From: Bacteroidales bacterium UBA1800
Lineage (GTDB): Bacteria; Bacteroidota; Bacteroidia; Bacteroidales; VadinHA17
Assembly: GCA_002319915.1 (NCBI GenBank)
Contig: DCFQ01000048.1
Span: forward strand, 1 to 34,099
Direction of reading: 5' to 3'
Length of the DNA stretch: 34,099 nucleotides
Within the stretch, counting starts at the first letter, position 1. Each line of letters starts with the position of its first letter. The notes under the pieces were generated by a model, which worked only from the letters and a program-made list of their open reading frames with translations, had not been told where the DNA came from and searched no databases. Positions 23,171 to 30,339 of the stretch are shown piece by piece. The translations under genes and the position numbers were made by a program.

Positions 23171-23188
23171 AACAAACGATTGTTTGTT
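23171..23188. promoter_or_regulatory. Small palindrome upstream of the GH5-like gene
   Basis: AACAAAC (23171-23177) and GTTTGTT (23182-23188) separated by GATT, within the divergent promoter region. It could be an operator half-site pair or a weak hairpin. No TAnnTTTG box was found close by. Confidence 0.35.
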
Positions 23189-23246
23189 TTAAATTTATGC
23201 AGTGCATCACACTGACACAAAAACTCATTCAATTAACTGCCCGAAT

Positions 23247-24410
23247 ATGAAAACCAGAAACATCAATCGCCGTATATTCCTAAAAACCAGCGCTGCAGCC
23301 GCTGCCGGAATTACACTTGCAGGAAACATCCCAATGCCCGGCCTCGCCATGAAAGCCGGGAACAGGCTCCCACGCTGGAAAGGATTCAACCTCCTTGATT
23401 TCTTTTCACCTTACCCTCCAAAGAACCTGGATGGATCGCAGACGACGGAAGATGACCTCAAATGGATGTCGGACTGGGGGTTCGATTTTGTCAGGGTCCC
23501 GATGGCTTACCCGAGGTACCTGGATTTTGACCGTACGCGAGATATCACGAAGGATGAAATGTTAAAATTTGATCAGAAAGCCATAGGTCAGGTGGACGAT
23601 CTGATATACCTGGCGAACAAGCATAACCTGCATGTCAGCCTCAATCTTCACAGAGGCCCCGGCTATTGCATAAATGCAGGCTTTCATGAACCATTTAACC
23701 TTTGGGACGACAAGGATGCACAGGATGCATTTTTTTCCCACTGGCAAATGTGGGCCGAGCGCTACAAGACAATCGCTCCCGGCAAGCTGAGCTTCGACCT
23801 TCTCAATGAGCCGGCCTATATCAGGGATATGAATAACCAGTACGCTGCCAAAGGTCCCGTGCCCGGGGCAACTTACCGGAAAGTTGCAGAGGGTGCCGCA
23901 AAGGTTATAAGGGCCGTGAACAGGGACAGGCTGATCGTGGCAGACGGGAACAGCGGCGGCAGCAATGTTATACCCGAGCTCATTGATCTGGATATAGCCC
24001 AGAGCTGCAGGGCCTATTATCCGCATTATGTCTCCCATTACCAGGCATCGTGGGTATGGAAAGATCCGTCAAAGGCTCCCACACCCGTATGGCCGGGGGT
24101 TATCGACGGTAAGCAGTTCGGTCGTGAGCAGCTTGAAGAATTTTATAAACCATGGATCGCGCTCGTTGAAAAAGGTGTCGGAGTTCATTGCGGAGAGGGC
24201 GGATGTTACAGTAAGACGCCTCACAATGTATTTTTGGCCTGGTTCGGCGATATTCTCGATATCCTTACCTCACATAAGATCGGCTATGCCCTCTGGAACT
24301 TCAGGGGAACTTTCGGGATCCTCGATTCAGAGAGGTCGGATGTGAATTATACCGACTGGTATGGACACAAGCTCGACAGCAAGCTGCTGGAGCTCCTGAA
24401 AAAGTATTGA
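23247..24410 (+). CDS. Tat-exported GH5-like glycoside hydrolase (cellulase family)
   Basis: 387 aa from ATG 23247. The start was chosen because it gives a proper twin-arginine signal (NRRIFLKTSAAAAAG, residues 7-21); an in-frame start 45 nt earlier only adds an unlikely prefix. The barrel begins RWKGFNLLDFFSP; WMSDWGFDFVRVPMAY and HVSLNLHRGPGY follow. The acid/base Glu is near residue 188 (FDLLNEP) and the nucleophile Glu near residue 317 (HCGEGGCY), matching clan A GH5. Likely cleaves a beta-glucan, mannan or related oligosaccharide in the periplasm; subfamily cannot be named. No carbohydrate-binding module is present. Confidence 0.87.
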   Translation: MKTRNINRRIFLKTSAAAAAGITLAGNIPMPGLAMKAGNRLPRWKGFNLLDFFSPYPPKNLDGSQTTEDDLKWMSDWGFDFVRVPMAYPRYLDFDRTRDITKDEMLKFDQKAIGQVDDLIYLANKHNLHVSLNLHRGPGYCINAGFHEPFNLWDDKDAQDAFFSHWQMWAERYKTIAPGKLSFDLLNEPAYIRDMNNQYAAKGPVPGATYRKVAEGAAKVIRAVNRDRLIVADGNSGGSNVIPELIDLDIAQSCRAYYPHYVSHYQASWVWKDPSKAPTPVWPGVIDGKQFGREQLEEFYKPWIALVEKGVGVHCGEGGCYSKTPHNVFLAWFGDILDILTSHKIGYALWNFRGTFGILDSERSDVNYTDWYGHKLDSKLLELLKKY

Positions 24411-24425
24411 AGAAATATAAAAAAT

Positions 24426-24490
24426 AACACAGAGTTACACAGAGCAATAAGCTATTATCTCTGTGTCTTCTCAGTGCAACTCTGTGTAAC
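24426..24490. repeat. CACAGAG-type palindromic repeat between convergent genes
   Basis: Left arm AACACAGAGTTACACAGAG (24426-24444) and right arm CTCTGTGTCTTCTCAGTGCA... (24459-24490) form an imperfect inverted repeat. It fills the 89-bp gap between the convergent GH5-like and serine hydrolase genes, so it may serve as a two-way terminator. Confidence 0.65.
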
Positions 24491-24499
24491 CCATAAGAT

Positions 24500-25768
24500 T
24501 CAGTCTTCAAGCGCCTGGTAAACCATTGCCTTGAATTTTGACTGGATCCCGGAATGTGTCAGGGGTATTTGCTGGAAAAACAGGAGCCCAACAACCTGCT
24601 CCTCAGGATCGGCCCAGTATGTGGTTGCGTAATAGCCGCCCCACGAAAATGATCCCTCCGACATGCCCAGGACCGTCTGGCCTGCTTCAGTAGTGAGCTC
24701 AAATCCCAGTCCGAACTTGTTGGGGCCAACCTCAAGCCCGCCTATCTGGTTTGATGTTATAAGGTCTATCGTGCGGCGTGCAAGCAGTCTCCTGCCATTG
24801 TAAACGCCGTGGTTCAGGAGCATCTGCAGGAATTTCGCATAATCCTCTGTTGTAGAGCTCAACCCGGCCCCTCCGGAGAAATAGGTACCCTCGACAAGCG
24901 GATAATTGGCACTTGGAAGCTGAATTGGGATCACCTTATGATTCTGGTCCTCCGTGCTCACCTTTACCAGCCTGGCCTGCTTATCCTTCGGAAGATAAAA
25001 ATAGGTGTCGTTCATGCCGAGAGGTTCAAAGATGCGGCTCCGGAAAAATTCATCAAGGCTCTTTCCCGACCAGATCTCGACGAGGTAACCGACCACATCA
25101 ACATTGAGTCCATAGGTCCATTTTTCACCGGGCTGATGTACCAGGGGCTGCCTGCCGAGGATCTTCATCTTATCGGCAAGCAATATCCTGTCGCTGACGA
25201 ATCCGGCAGGGATCCCGGCTTTTGCGTAGATTGCTTTCATCCGGGGCGACCCGATCTCGGCATAGTCGATCCCCGATGTATGGGTCAGCAGATCGCGGAC
25301 AGTGATCTCCCTTTTTGCAGGAACAGTGGTATAAGTGGTATCCTTTTCGTTGAATTGGTCAAGTACTTTCGGATTCGCGAATTCAGGGATATATTTTGAC
25401 ACTGGATCGTCGAGGAGGAACTTCCCTTCCTCGAAAAGCATCATGGCAGCTATGCTGGTAATTGCTTTTGTCTGGGAAGCAATCCTGAAAATATCGTTTT
25501 TGAGCATAGGTGATCTTGATTCAAGATCCTTTACCCCGAACGCCTTGTAATATACGATCCTGCCATTGCGCGCAATAAGGGCATCGGCCCCAGCGATCCA
25601 TCCGCTGTCGACCCCCTGCCGGATCAGATTATCAATACGCGTCAGCCTTTCGGCAGAGACGCAGGCAGATGCCGGTGATGATTCCCTGAGAACCGGCGGT
25701 TCATGCTGGCAGGAAAGAGTAAAAGCCAATAATATGGCAATGAACGGGAGGAAAAGATGTTTTCTCAT
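24500..25768 (-). CDS. Serine beta-lactamase-like hydrolase, lipoprotein
   Basis: 422 aa with a lipoprotein signal (lipobox TLSC, lipidated Cys20). The beta-lactamase/transpeptidase fold carries the nucleophile in SQTK (Ser98, Lys101), a second motif in the WTYGLNVDVVGYL region, and SFSWGGYYATTYWADP near the C-terminus in the place of the KTG box. This pattern is typical of class C-related esterases and peptidases of Bacteroidota rather than of true resistance beta-lactamases. Substrate unknown; it may be an esterase or D-aminopeptidase at the cell envelope. Probable minus-strand -7 box at 25825-25832. Confidence 0.88.
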   Translation of the reverse strand: MRKHLFLPFIAILLAFTLSCQHEPPVLRESSPASACVSAERLTRIDNLIRQGVDSGWIAGADALIARNGRIVYYKAFGVKDLESRSPMLKNDIFRIASQTKAITSIAAMMLFEEGKFLLDDPVSKYIPEFANPKVLDQFNEKDTTYTTVPAKREITVRDLLTHTSGIDYAEIGSPRMKAIYAKAGIPAGFVSDRILLADKMKILGRQPLVHQPGEKWTYGLNVDVVGYLVEIWSGKSLDEFFRSRIFEPLGMNDTYFYLPKDKQARLVKVSTEDQNHKVIPIQLPSANYPLVEGTYFSGGAGLSSTTEDYAKFLQMLLNHGVYNGRRLLARRTIDLITSNQIGGLEVGPNKFGLGFELTTEAGQTVLGMSEGSFSWGGYYATTYWADPEEQVVGLLFFQQIPLTHSGIQSKFKAMVYQALED

Positions 25769-25824
25769 AGGACTGAGCAGTTAATTGTGTGAGGTTTGGT
25801 TTGTATGGTTGGTTGTCTGTGCAT

Positions 25825-25832
25825 CAAATTTA
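25825..25832 (-). promoter_or_regulatory. Candidate -7 box of the serine hydrolase gene
   Basis: CAAATTTA on the + strand reads TAAATTTG on the - strand, matching TAnnTTTG. Transcription would begin near 25820, about 50 nt before the start codon. No TTTG -33 box at the right distance. Confidence 0.4.
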
Positions 25833-25860
25833 TAAATTTCTTAAGTTAATGATGATCATC

Positions 25861-25983
25861 ATGTATTAAAAGTCAAAGGTAGTTAACCGCAAAGCTCGCA
25901 AAGAGATTAAATTCAGCAAATTACCTTTGCATACTTTGCGCGAACCTGGCGTTCTTTGCGGTTAAATCCGACTTTTGATACAT
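25861..25983. repeat. 123-bp nested palindromic element
   Basis: Terminal 14-nt arms ATGTATTAAAAGTC (25861-25874) and GACTTTTGATACAT (25970-25983) match with one mismatch. Inside them a perfect 12-nt inverted repeat, TTAACCGCAAAG (25883-25894) and CTTTGCGGTTAA (25954-25965), is followed inward by further GCAAAG / CTTTGCG units. It resembles the CCGCAAAG family of Bacteroidota repeats and has the form of a MITE without coding capacity. No clear target-site duplication. It lies in the divergent gap between two genes. Confidence 0.75.
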
Positions 25984-26077
25984 CCTTCTTAAAATTCACT
26001 CTACACCTCCGGTGTTGAGAGAATCAACCGGGTTTTCACCATGGATGTGACCATGGACATTAAACTTCAAATTTTAC

Positions 26078-26085
26078 TATATTTG
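26078..26085 (+). promoter_or_regulatory. Candidate -7 box of the lipoprotein-TonB receptor unit
   Basis: TATATTTG matches TAnnTTTG. It would give a 5' UTR of about 70 nt. No good -33 TTTG. A short GGGA/TCCC hairpin follows at 26091-26103. Confidence 0.4.
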
Positions 26086-26161
26086 ATACGGGGATTCGGT
26101 CCCGTTGATAACAAGTACCTGCTGATGTTCTGAATATTAACGCGCTTTAACACATAATTCT

Positions 26162-26569
26162 ATGAGAAACCTTGTGCTGTTCTTAATCGTTGCCGGGATT
26201 ACGGTATTTTCGGCCTGCCAGAAGAAGGAATCGGAAAAGTTCAAGCTGCTCACAGGGCCTACATGGCAAGCTGACAGCCTGCTTGCAAATGGGGTGGATG
26301 CATCCGGGCCCGGTGGAGTTCTGAGCAAGTTTGGAGGTGAGGCAAAATTCAATACTGATGGGACTGGCACATTCGGTCAGTACGCAGGAACATGGCAGTT
26401 CAACAACAATGAAAATGAGATAATCATTACGTCAGACTCGATCCTGATACCAATTACAGCCGTAATAAAGGAGCTGACAAGCGTTTCCTTAAAGCTGACG
26501 ACCTCCCTTATTACACCTACACCTCCGTACACTGCCCTTAACATAAGAATGACCTTTAAGGCCAAGTAA
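26162..26569 (+). CDS. Small lipoprotein of unknown function preceding the TonB receptor
   Basis: 135 aa with a clear lipoprotein signal (lipobox FSAC, lipidated Cys19). The mature part is about 115 aa of predicted beta strands: KFKLLTGPTWQADSLLANG, then AKFNTDGTGTFGQYAGTWQFNNNENEIIIT, which resembles the lipocalin-like/DUF5004-type small lipoproteins of Bacteroidota. It overlaps the TonB-dependent receptor start by one base (TAATG). This coupling suggests it is a surface or periplasmic accessory of that receptor, much as HmuY accompanies HmuR, but no ligand can be inferred. Confidence 0.8.
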   Translation: MRNLVLFLIVAGITVFSACQKKESEKFKLLTGPTWQADSLLANGVDASGPGGVLSKFGGEAKFNTDGTGTFGQYAGTWQFNNNENEIIITSDSILIPITAVIKELTSVSLKLTTSLITPTPPYTALNIRMTFKAK

Positions 26570-28788
26570 TGCGTCCTGTTCTTACTTTCGTTCTCCTAGT
26601 TTCCACTCTTGCCCTGAACGGTAACCAGTTCAAAGGGGTCATAAAGGGAAGGATCACCGACAAAGCCACCAAAGAACCCCTTGCCGGAGCCTACGTCATC
26701 TATGGCCGGCAACACGGGACGATGAGTGACAGCGACGGCAATTACCAGGTTACGGCTGATCAGCCGAAGCTGGAAATCACATTTCAGCTGATCGGTTATG
26801 AGTCGGTAAAAAAGGAGGTGGAGCTCACCTCTTCCGAAACGCTCGAGCTCAATGTCGAAATGGAGATGAGGGTAAGTGAGATCGGGCAGGTGGTCGTGAG
26901 TGCAAACAAGACCGAACAAAAGGTAGCTGAGCTGACCGTGTCGATGGATGTCGTAAAATCCTCATTTCTCAACCAGAATCATATTACAGATGCCGCGGAT
27001 ATAATGAACCGGACCCCCGGTATTGAAGTCCTCGACGGGCAGGCATCGGTAAGGGGGGGAAGCGGGTTCAGCTACGGGGCGGGAAGCCGTGTGCTGGCGC
27101 TGATCGACGGCCTGCCGGTGATCTCGGCAGATGCCGGGAACATAAAATGGCAATTCCTGCCGCTTGAAAACATTTCGCAGATCGAGATCATCAAGGGGGC
27201 ATCTTCTGTCCTTTACGGCTCGTCGGCCCTGAACGGGGTCATTAATTTCAGGACAGCTGATGCTTCAAATATCCCGGAGACCAGGTTTTATGCAGAAGCC
27301 GGGAGCTTCGGTAAACCTAGAGACAGGAACCGGATCTGGTGGGATTCTCCCCGGGTCTTTTCGTCCGCCTCATTCTCGCACCTCCGGAAGATAGGGAATA
27401 CCGACTTTGGAATAAGCGGCAGCCTGCTCCTTGATGAAGGCTACCGTAGGCTCAATGATGAGCAGCTTGGCCGGATTAGCCTTAAGATCAAGCATTTTAG
27501 CAAAAAGCATGAGGGCCTAAACTACGGGATCAACCTGCACACCGGATATGATGCAAAAAAAGATTTCATCCTGTGGGAAGATGCTGATTCCGGGGCACTG
27601 AAGCAATCGCCTTCCACAGCCAGGGAATTTCATGGAATATTCATCGCGGCCGATCCATTCATCGGCTTAAGAAGAAACGACAAGACCTCGCATGACCTGA
27701 GGATGAGGCTGCAGACCACCCTGAACCGGCTTCCAGAAAGCAGCCAGAACAACAGCGATGCCAGCTCAATTTACACGGAATACCAGTTCAGGCATAAGCT
27801 GTCATCCAAAGTCTCGGTCACAGCAGGAGCATCGGAAAATTACAGCAGCGTTGTATCCAATTTCTTCGGCAACCATCACATAATGAACATTGCCGGTTAT
27901 GCACAGTTTGAGCTGAAACCCCTGAACAGGCTTGAGGCTGTCGGAGGCATCCGGGTCGAGAGCTTCCGGCTCGATGGGAAGAATGACAGGACGATTCCCA
28001 TCTTCAGGGCCGGATTAAACTGGCAGGCTGCAGATTTTACATTCCTGAGGGCCTCTTTCGGCCAGGGATACCGGTACCCGTCCCTTGCCGAAAAATTTGC
28101 CTCCACAACCCTCGGATCAGTTACAATCATCCCCAATCCTTACATCCGTTCCGAGTCAGGATGGAGCACAGAGCTCGGGGTAAAGCAGGGTGTCGGGCTC
28201 GGATCCCTGACCGGCCAGGCAGACCTCTCGTTCTTCTTCCTGCAGAACTCAAACATGATCGAATACATGTTCGGCCTCTATCCTGAAGGACTCGGATTCA
28301 GGGCCACCAACATCGAGCAATCAAGGATCTACGGAACCGAACTTGAGTTTTCCCTTTCCGGCTCAATCGGCAGGGTCAGGAACACCATCACCGGCGGATA
28401 TACATTCATGTACCCTGTCGGCTACAATCCACAGACACACAGGAATACTGGCATATATTTGAAATACAGGAGAAAACATTCCGGAACAATTACCCTGAAT
28501 TCCAAATGGCAGAAATTCAGCGCCGATATCACCCTTTTTGTCAGGTCGAAGATCCTGAATATTGACGAAGTGTTCCTGACAACCCCGATCCTCCCCGGAT
28601 TCAGTGAATACTGGGCGAACGACAACAAAACCTATGAGGTCCTCGATGCTGTTGCCGGATACAAGCTGAACGGCAGTCTGACAATCTCATTCCAGGTAAA
28701 GAACCTGACAAATAAGGAATACATGGGCAGGCCAGGGGATATCCAGCCTCAGAGGAACTACAGCCTGCGGTTGTCGGGAAATTTCTAG
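26569..28788 (+). CDS. TonB-dependent outer-membrane receptor
   Basis: 739 aa. Short signal peptide (residues 1 to about 18), then a CarboxypepD_reg-like beta domain (about 24-105, GRITDKATKEPLAGAYVIYG...SDSDGNYQVT), a plug domain (about 115-225, with IMNRTPGIEVLDGQASVRGGSGFSYG and VLYGSSALNGVINFRT), and a 22-stranded barrel ending NKEYMGRPGDIQPQRNYSLRLSGNF with the terminal aromatic. Its size and plug resemble siderophore/cobalamin/colicin-I receptors more than the about 1000-aa SusC proteins, and no SusD gene follows. The start codon overlaps the lipoprotein stop. Substrate unknown; metal chelate or small glycoside are both possible. Confidence 0.92.
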   Translation: MRPVLTFVLLVSTLALNGNQFKGVIKGRITDKATKEPLAGAYVIYGRQHGTMSDSDGNYQVTADQPKLEITFQLIGYESVKKEVELTSSETLELNVEMEMRVSEIGQVVVSANKTEQKVAELTVSMDVVKSSFLNQNHITDAADIMNRTPGIEVLDGQASVRGGSGFSYGAGSRVLALIDGLPVISADAGNIKWQFLPLENISQIEIIKGASSVLYGSSALNGVINFRTADASNIPETRFYAEAGSFGKPRDRNRIWWDSPRVFSSASFSHLRKIGNTDFGISGSLLLDEGYRRLNDEQLGRISLKIKHFSKKHEGLNYGINLHTGYDAKKDFILWEDADSGALKQSPSTAREFHGIFIAADPFIGLRRNDKTSHDLRMRLQTTLNRLPESSQNNSDASSIYTEYQFRHKLSSKVSVTAGASENYSSVVSNFFGNHHIMNIAGYAQFELKPLNRLEAVGGIRVESFRLDGKNDRTIPIFRAGLNWQAADFTFLRASFGQGYRYPSLAEKFASTTLGSVTIIPNPYIRSESGWSTELGVKQGVGLGSLTGQADLSFFFLQNSNMIEYMFGLYPEGLGFRATNIEQSRIYGTELEFSLSGSIGRVRNTITGGYTFMYPVGYNPQTHRNTGIYLKYRRKHSGTITLNSKWQKFSADITLFVRSKILNIDEVFLTTPILPGFSEYWANDNKTYEVLDAVAGYKLNGSLTISFQVKNLTNKEYMGRPGDIQPQRNYSLRLSGNF

Positions 28789-28812
28789 AGCATGACTACC
28801 CAGTGATTTTCC

Positions 28813-30270
28813 ATGATAATTAATAAACTAACCTGCATGAAAACTCCCCGCAATCTTAAGCTTGGCCTGTTTGGCATCGGGCTTGAAACTTACTGGAACC
28901 AGTTTGAAGGACTTAAAGAAAGGCTTGAAGGTTATCTTTCCGAAGTAAGGTCAAGACTCGAAAGACCGGGTGTGGAAATCACCGATATCGGGTTGGTCGA
29001 TAATCCCGAAAAGGCCCTTGAGGCGGGTCATTCCTTCAGGAAAGCCGATGTTGACCTGATCTTCCTTTATATTACGACCTATGCACTCTCGTCAACCGTC
29101 CTTCCTGTCGTCAAAAGGGCCGGCGTCCCTGTCGTGATACTCAACCTTTCACCTGAGAAGGCAATTGATTACAGATCATTTAACAGCCTGAAGGAGAGGA
29201 CCAGAATGACCGGGGAATGGCTCGCAAATGTTTCAGCATGTCCCGTACCTGAAATTGCAAGTGTTTTCCTCCGGGCCGGAATAAGCTTCCACCTGGTGAC
29301 CGGCTCGCTTCACAATGATCCGGAGGTTTGGGAAGAGGTGTCCGAATGGATCGATGCAGCAGAGGTCGCCGGTAAAATGGCTCACAACCACCTGGGCTGC
29401 ATGGGTCACTATTACGGCGGGATGCTCGACGTTTATTCAGATCTCACCCTGCACCTGGCTACCTTCGGAGGGCATATCGAAATGATCGAGGTAGAGGAGC
29501 TTTCTGCCCTGAGACGTGAGGTGACTGCCGAAGAAGTTAAAGAAAGGCTGGACCTGTTCGATAGGGTGTTTGATATCTCCGGTGAATGCAGCGTGGAAGA
29601 GCTCCGGAAAGCGGCAGCCACGTCCGTGGCAATGGAGAAAATCGTAAAAAATTATGATCTCGGATCAATTGCTTACTATATGAGCGGGACCGGCATAAAA
29701 GAGAATGAAGATTCGATAAATACGATCATCCTGGCAAATTCACTCCTCACCGCCCAGGGTGTACCGGTAGCTGGTGAATATGAAATAAAGAATGTCCAGG
29801 CAATGAAGATCCTCGACTGCTTTGGTGCCGGCGGATCATTCACTGAATTCTATGCCCTCGACTTCAATGATAACGTGGTTCTGATGGGACACGATGGCCC
29901 GGGTCATATTGGTATCGCGGAAGGAAAGATCAGGGTCAAGCCGCTCGAGGTCTACCACGGGAAGACGGGAAAGGGACTTTCCGTGGAAATGTCTGTAAAA
30001 CACGGTGATATTACCTTGCTATCGGTTGTCCAGGACAAGAACGGGAAGCTCTTTTTTCTTTCGGCTGAAGGGCAATCGGTGCCCGGCCCGATCCTTGAGA
30101 TAGGCAATACAAATACCAGGTACAGGTTCCATCCAGGGGTAAAGGATTTTATGAAGAGGTGGTGCAGTTACGGCCCGGCACATCACTGCGCAGTGGGGAC
30201 CGGACATATCGCATCGAAAATTGAAAAGCTTGGAAAGCTTCTGGGAATTGATGTGATAAGGGTAAGTTAA
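28813..30270 (+). CDS. L-arabinose/L-fucose isomerase-like protein
   Basis: 485 aa from ATG 28813; an ATG 24 nt later (28837, MKTPRNLKLGLFGIG) is an equally good start. The N-terminal domain (LKLGLFGIGLETYW...VDLIFLYITTYALS) and central NHLGCMGHYYGGMLDVYSD segment match the arabinose/fucose isomerase superfamily. Likely Mn ligands are Glu322 or Glu324 (GEYEIK), Glu345 (FTEFY), His360 (MGHDGPGH) and His457 or His458 (PAHHCAVG), with spacing close to that of AraA. It interconverts an aldose and ketose; which one is not clear, since family members beyond AraA and FucI are poorly studied. Position before the GH106-like gene suggests a deoxy- or pentose sugar. Confidence 0.82.
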   Translation: MIINKLTCMKTPRNLKLGLFGIGLETYWNQFEGLKERLEGYLSEVRSRLERPGVEITDIGLVDNPEKALEAGHSFRKADVDLIFLYITTYALSSTVLPVVKRAGVPVVILNLSPEKAIDYRSFNSLKERTRMTGEWLANVSACPVPEIASVFLRAGISFHLVTGSLHNDPEVWEEVSEWIDAAEVAGKMAHNHLGCMGHYYGGMLDVYSDLTLHLATFGGHIEMIEVEELSALRREVTAEEVKERLDLFDRVFDISGECSVEELRKAAATSVAMEKIVKNYDLGSIAYYMSGTGIKENEDSINTIILANSLLTAQGVPVAGEYEIKNVQAMKILDCFGAGGSFTEFYALDFNDNVVLMGHDGPGHIGIAEGKIRVKPLEVYHGKTGKGLSVEMSVKHGDITLLSVVQDKNGKLFFLSAEGQSVPGPILEIGNTNTRYRFHPGVKDFMKRWCSYGPAHHCAVGTGHIASKIEKLGKLLGIDVIRVS

Positions 30271-30303
30271 TCCGGCTCATTCAAAATACACGAAATAGTT
30301 TTT

Positions 30304-30311
30304 TATATTTG
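30304..30311 (+). promoter_or_regulatory. Candidate -7 box of the GH106-like gene
   Basis: TATATTTG in the 69-bp gap before the GH106-like gene matches TAnnTTTG. It would start transcription near 30316, 24 nt before the ATG, so this gene may have its own promoter. Confidence 0.45.
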
Positions 30312-30339
30312 ATATTCAAACCAAACTCAAACCCGCTAC

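Noticed and set aside
24500..25768. Antibiotic-resistance beta-lactamase
   Set aside because: It has SxxK but not a clear KTG box and is a lipoprotein of the broad class C-like esterase/peptidase group; resistance cannot be claimed.
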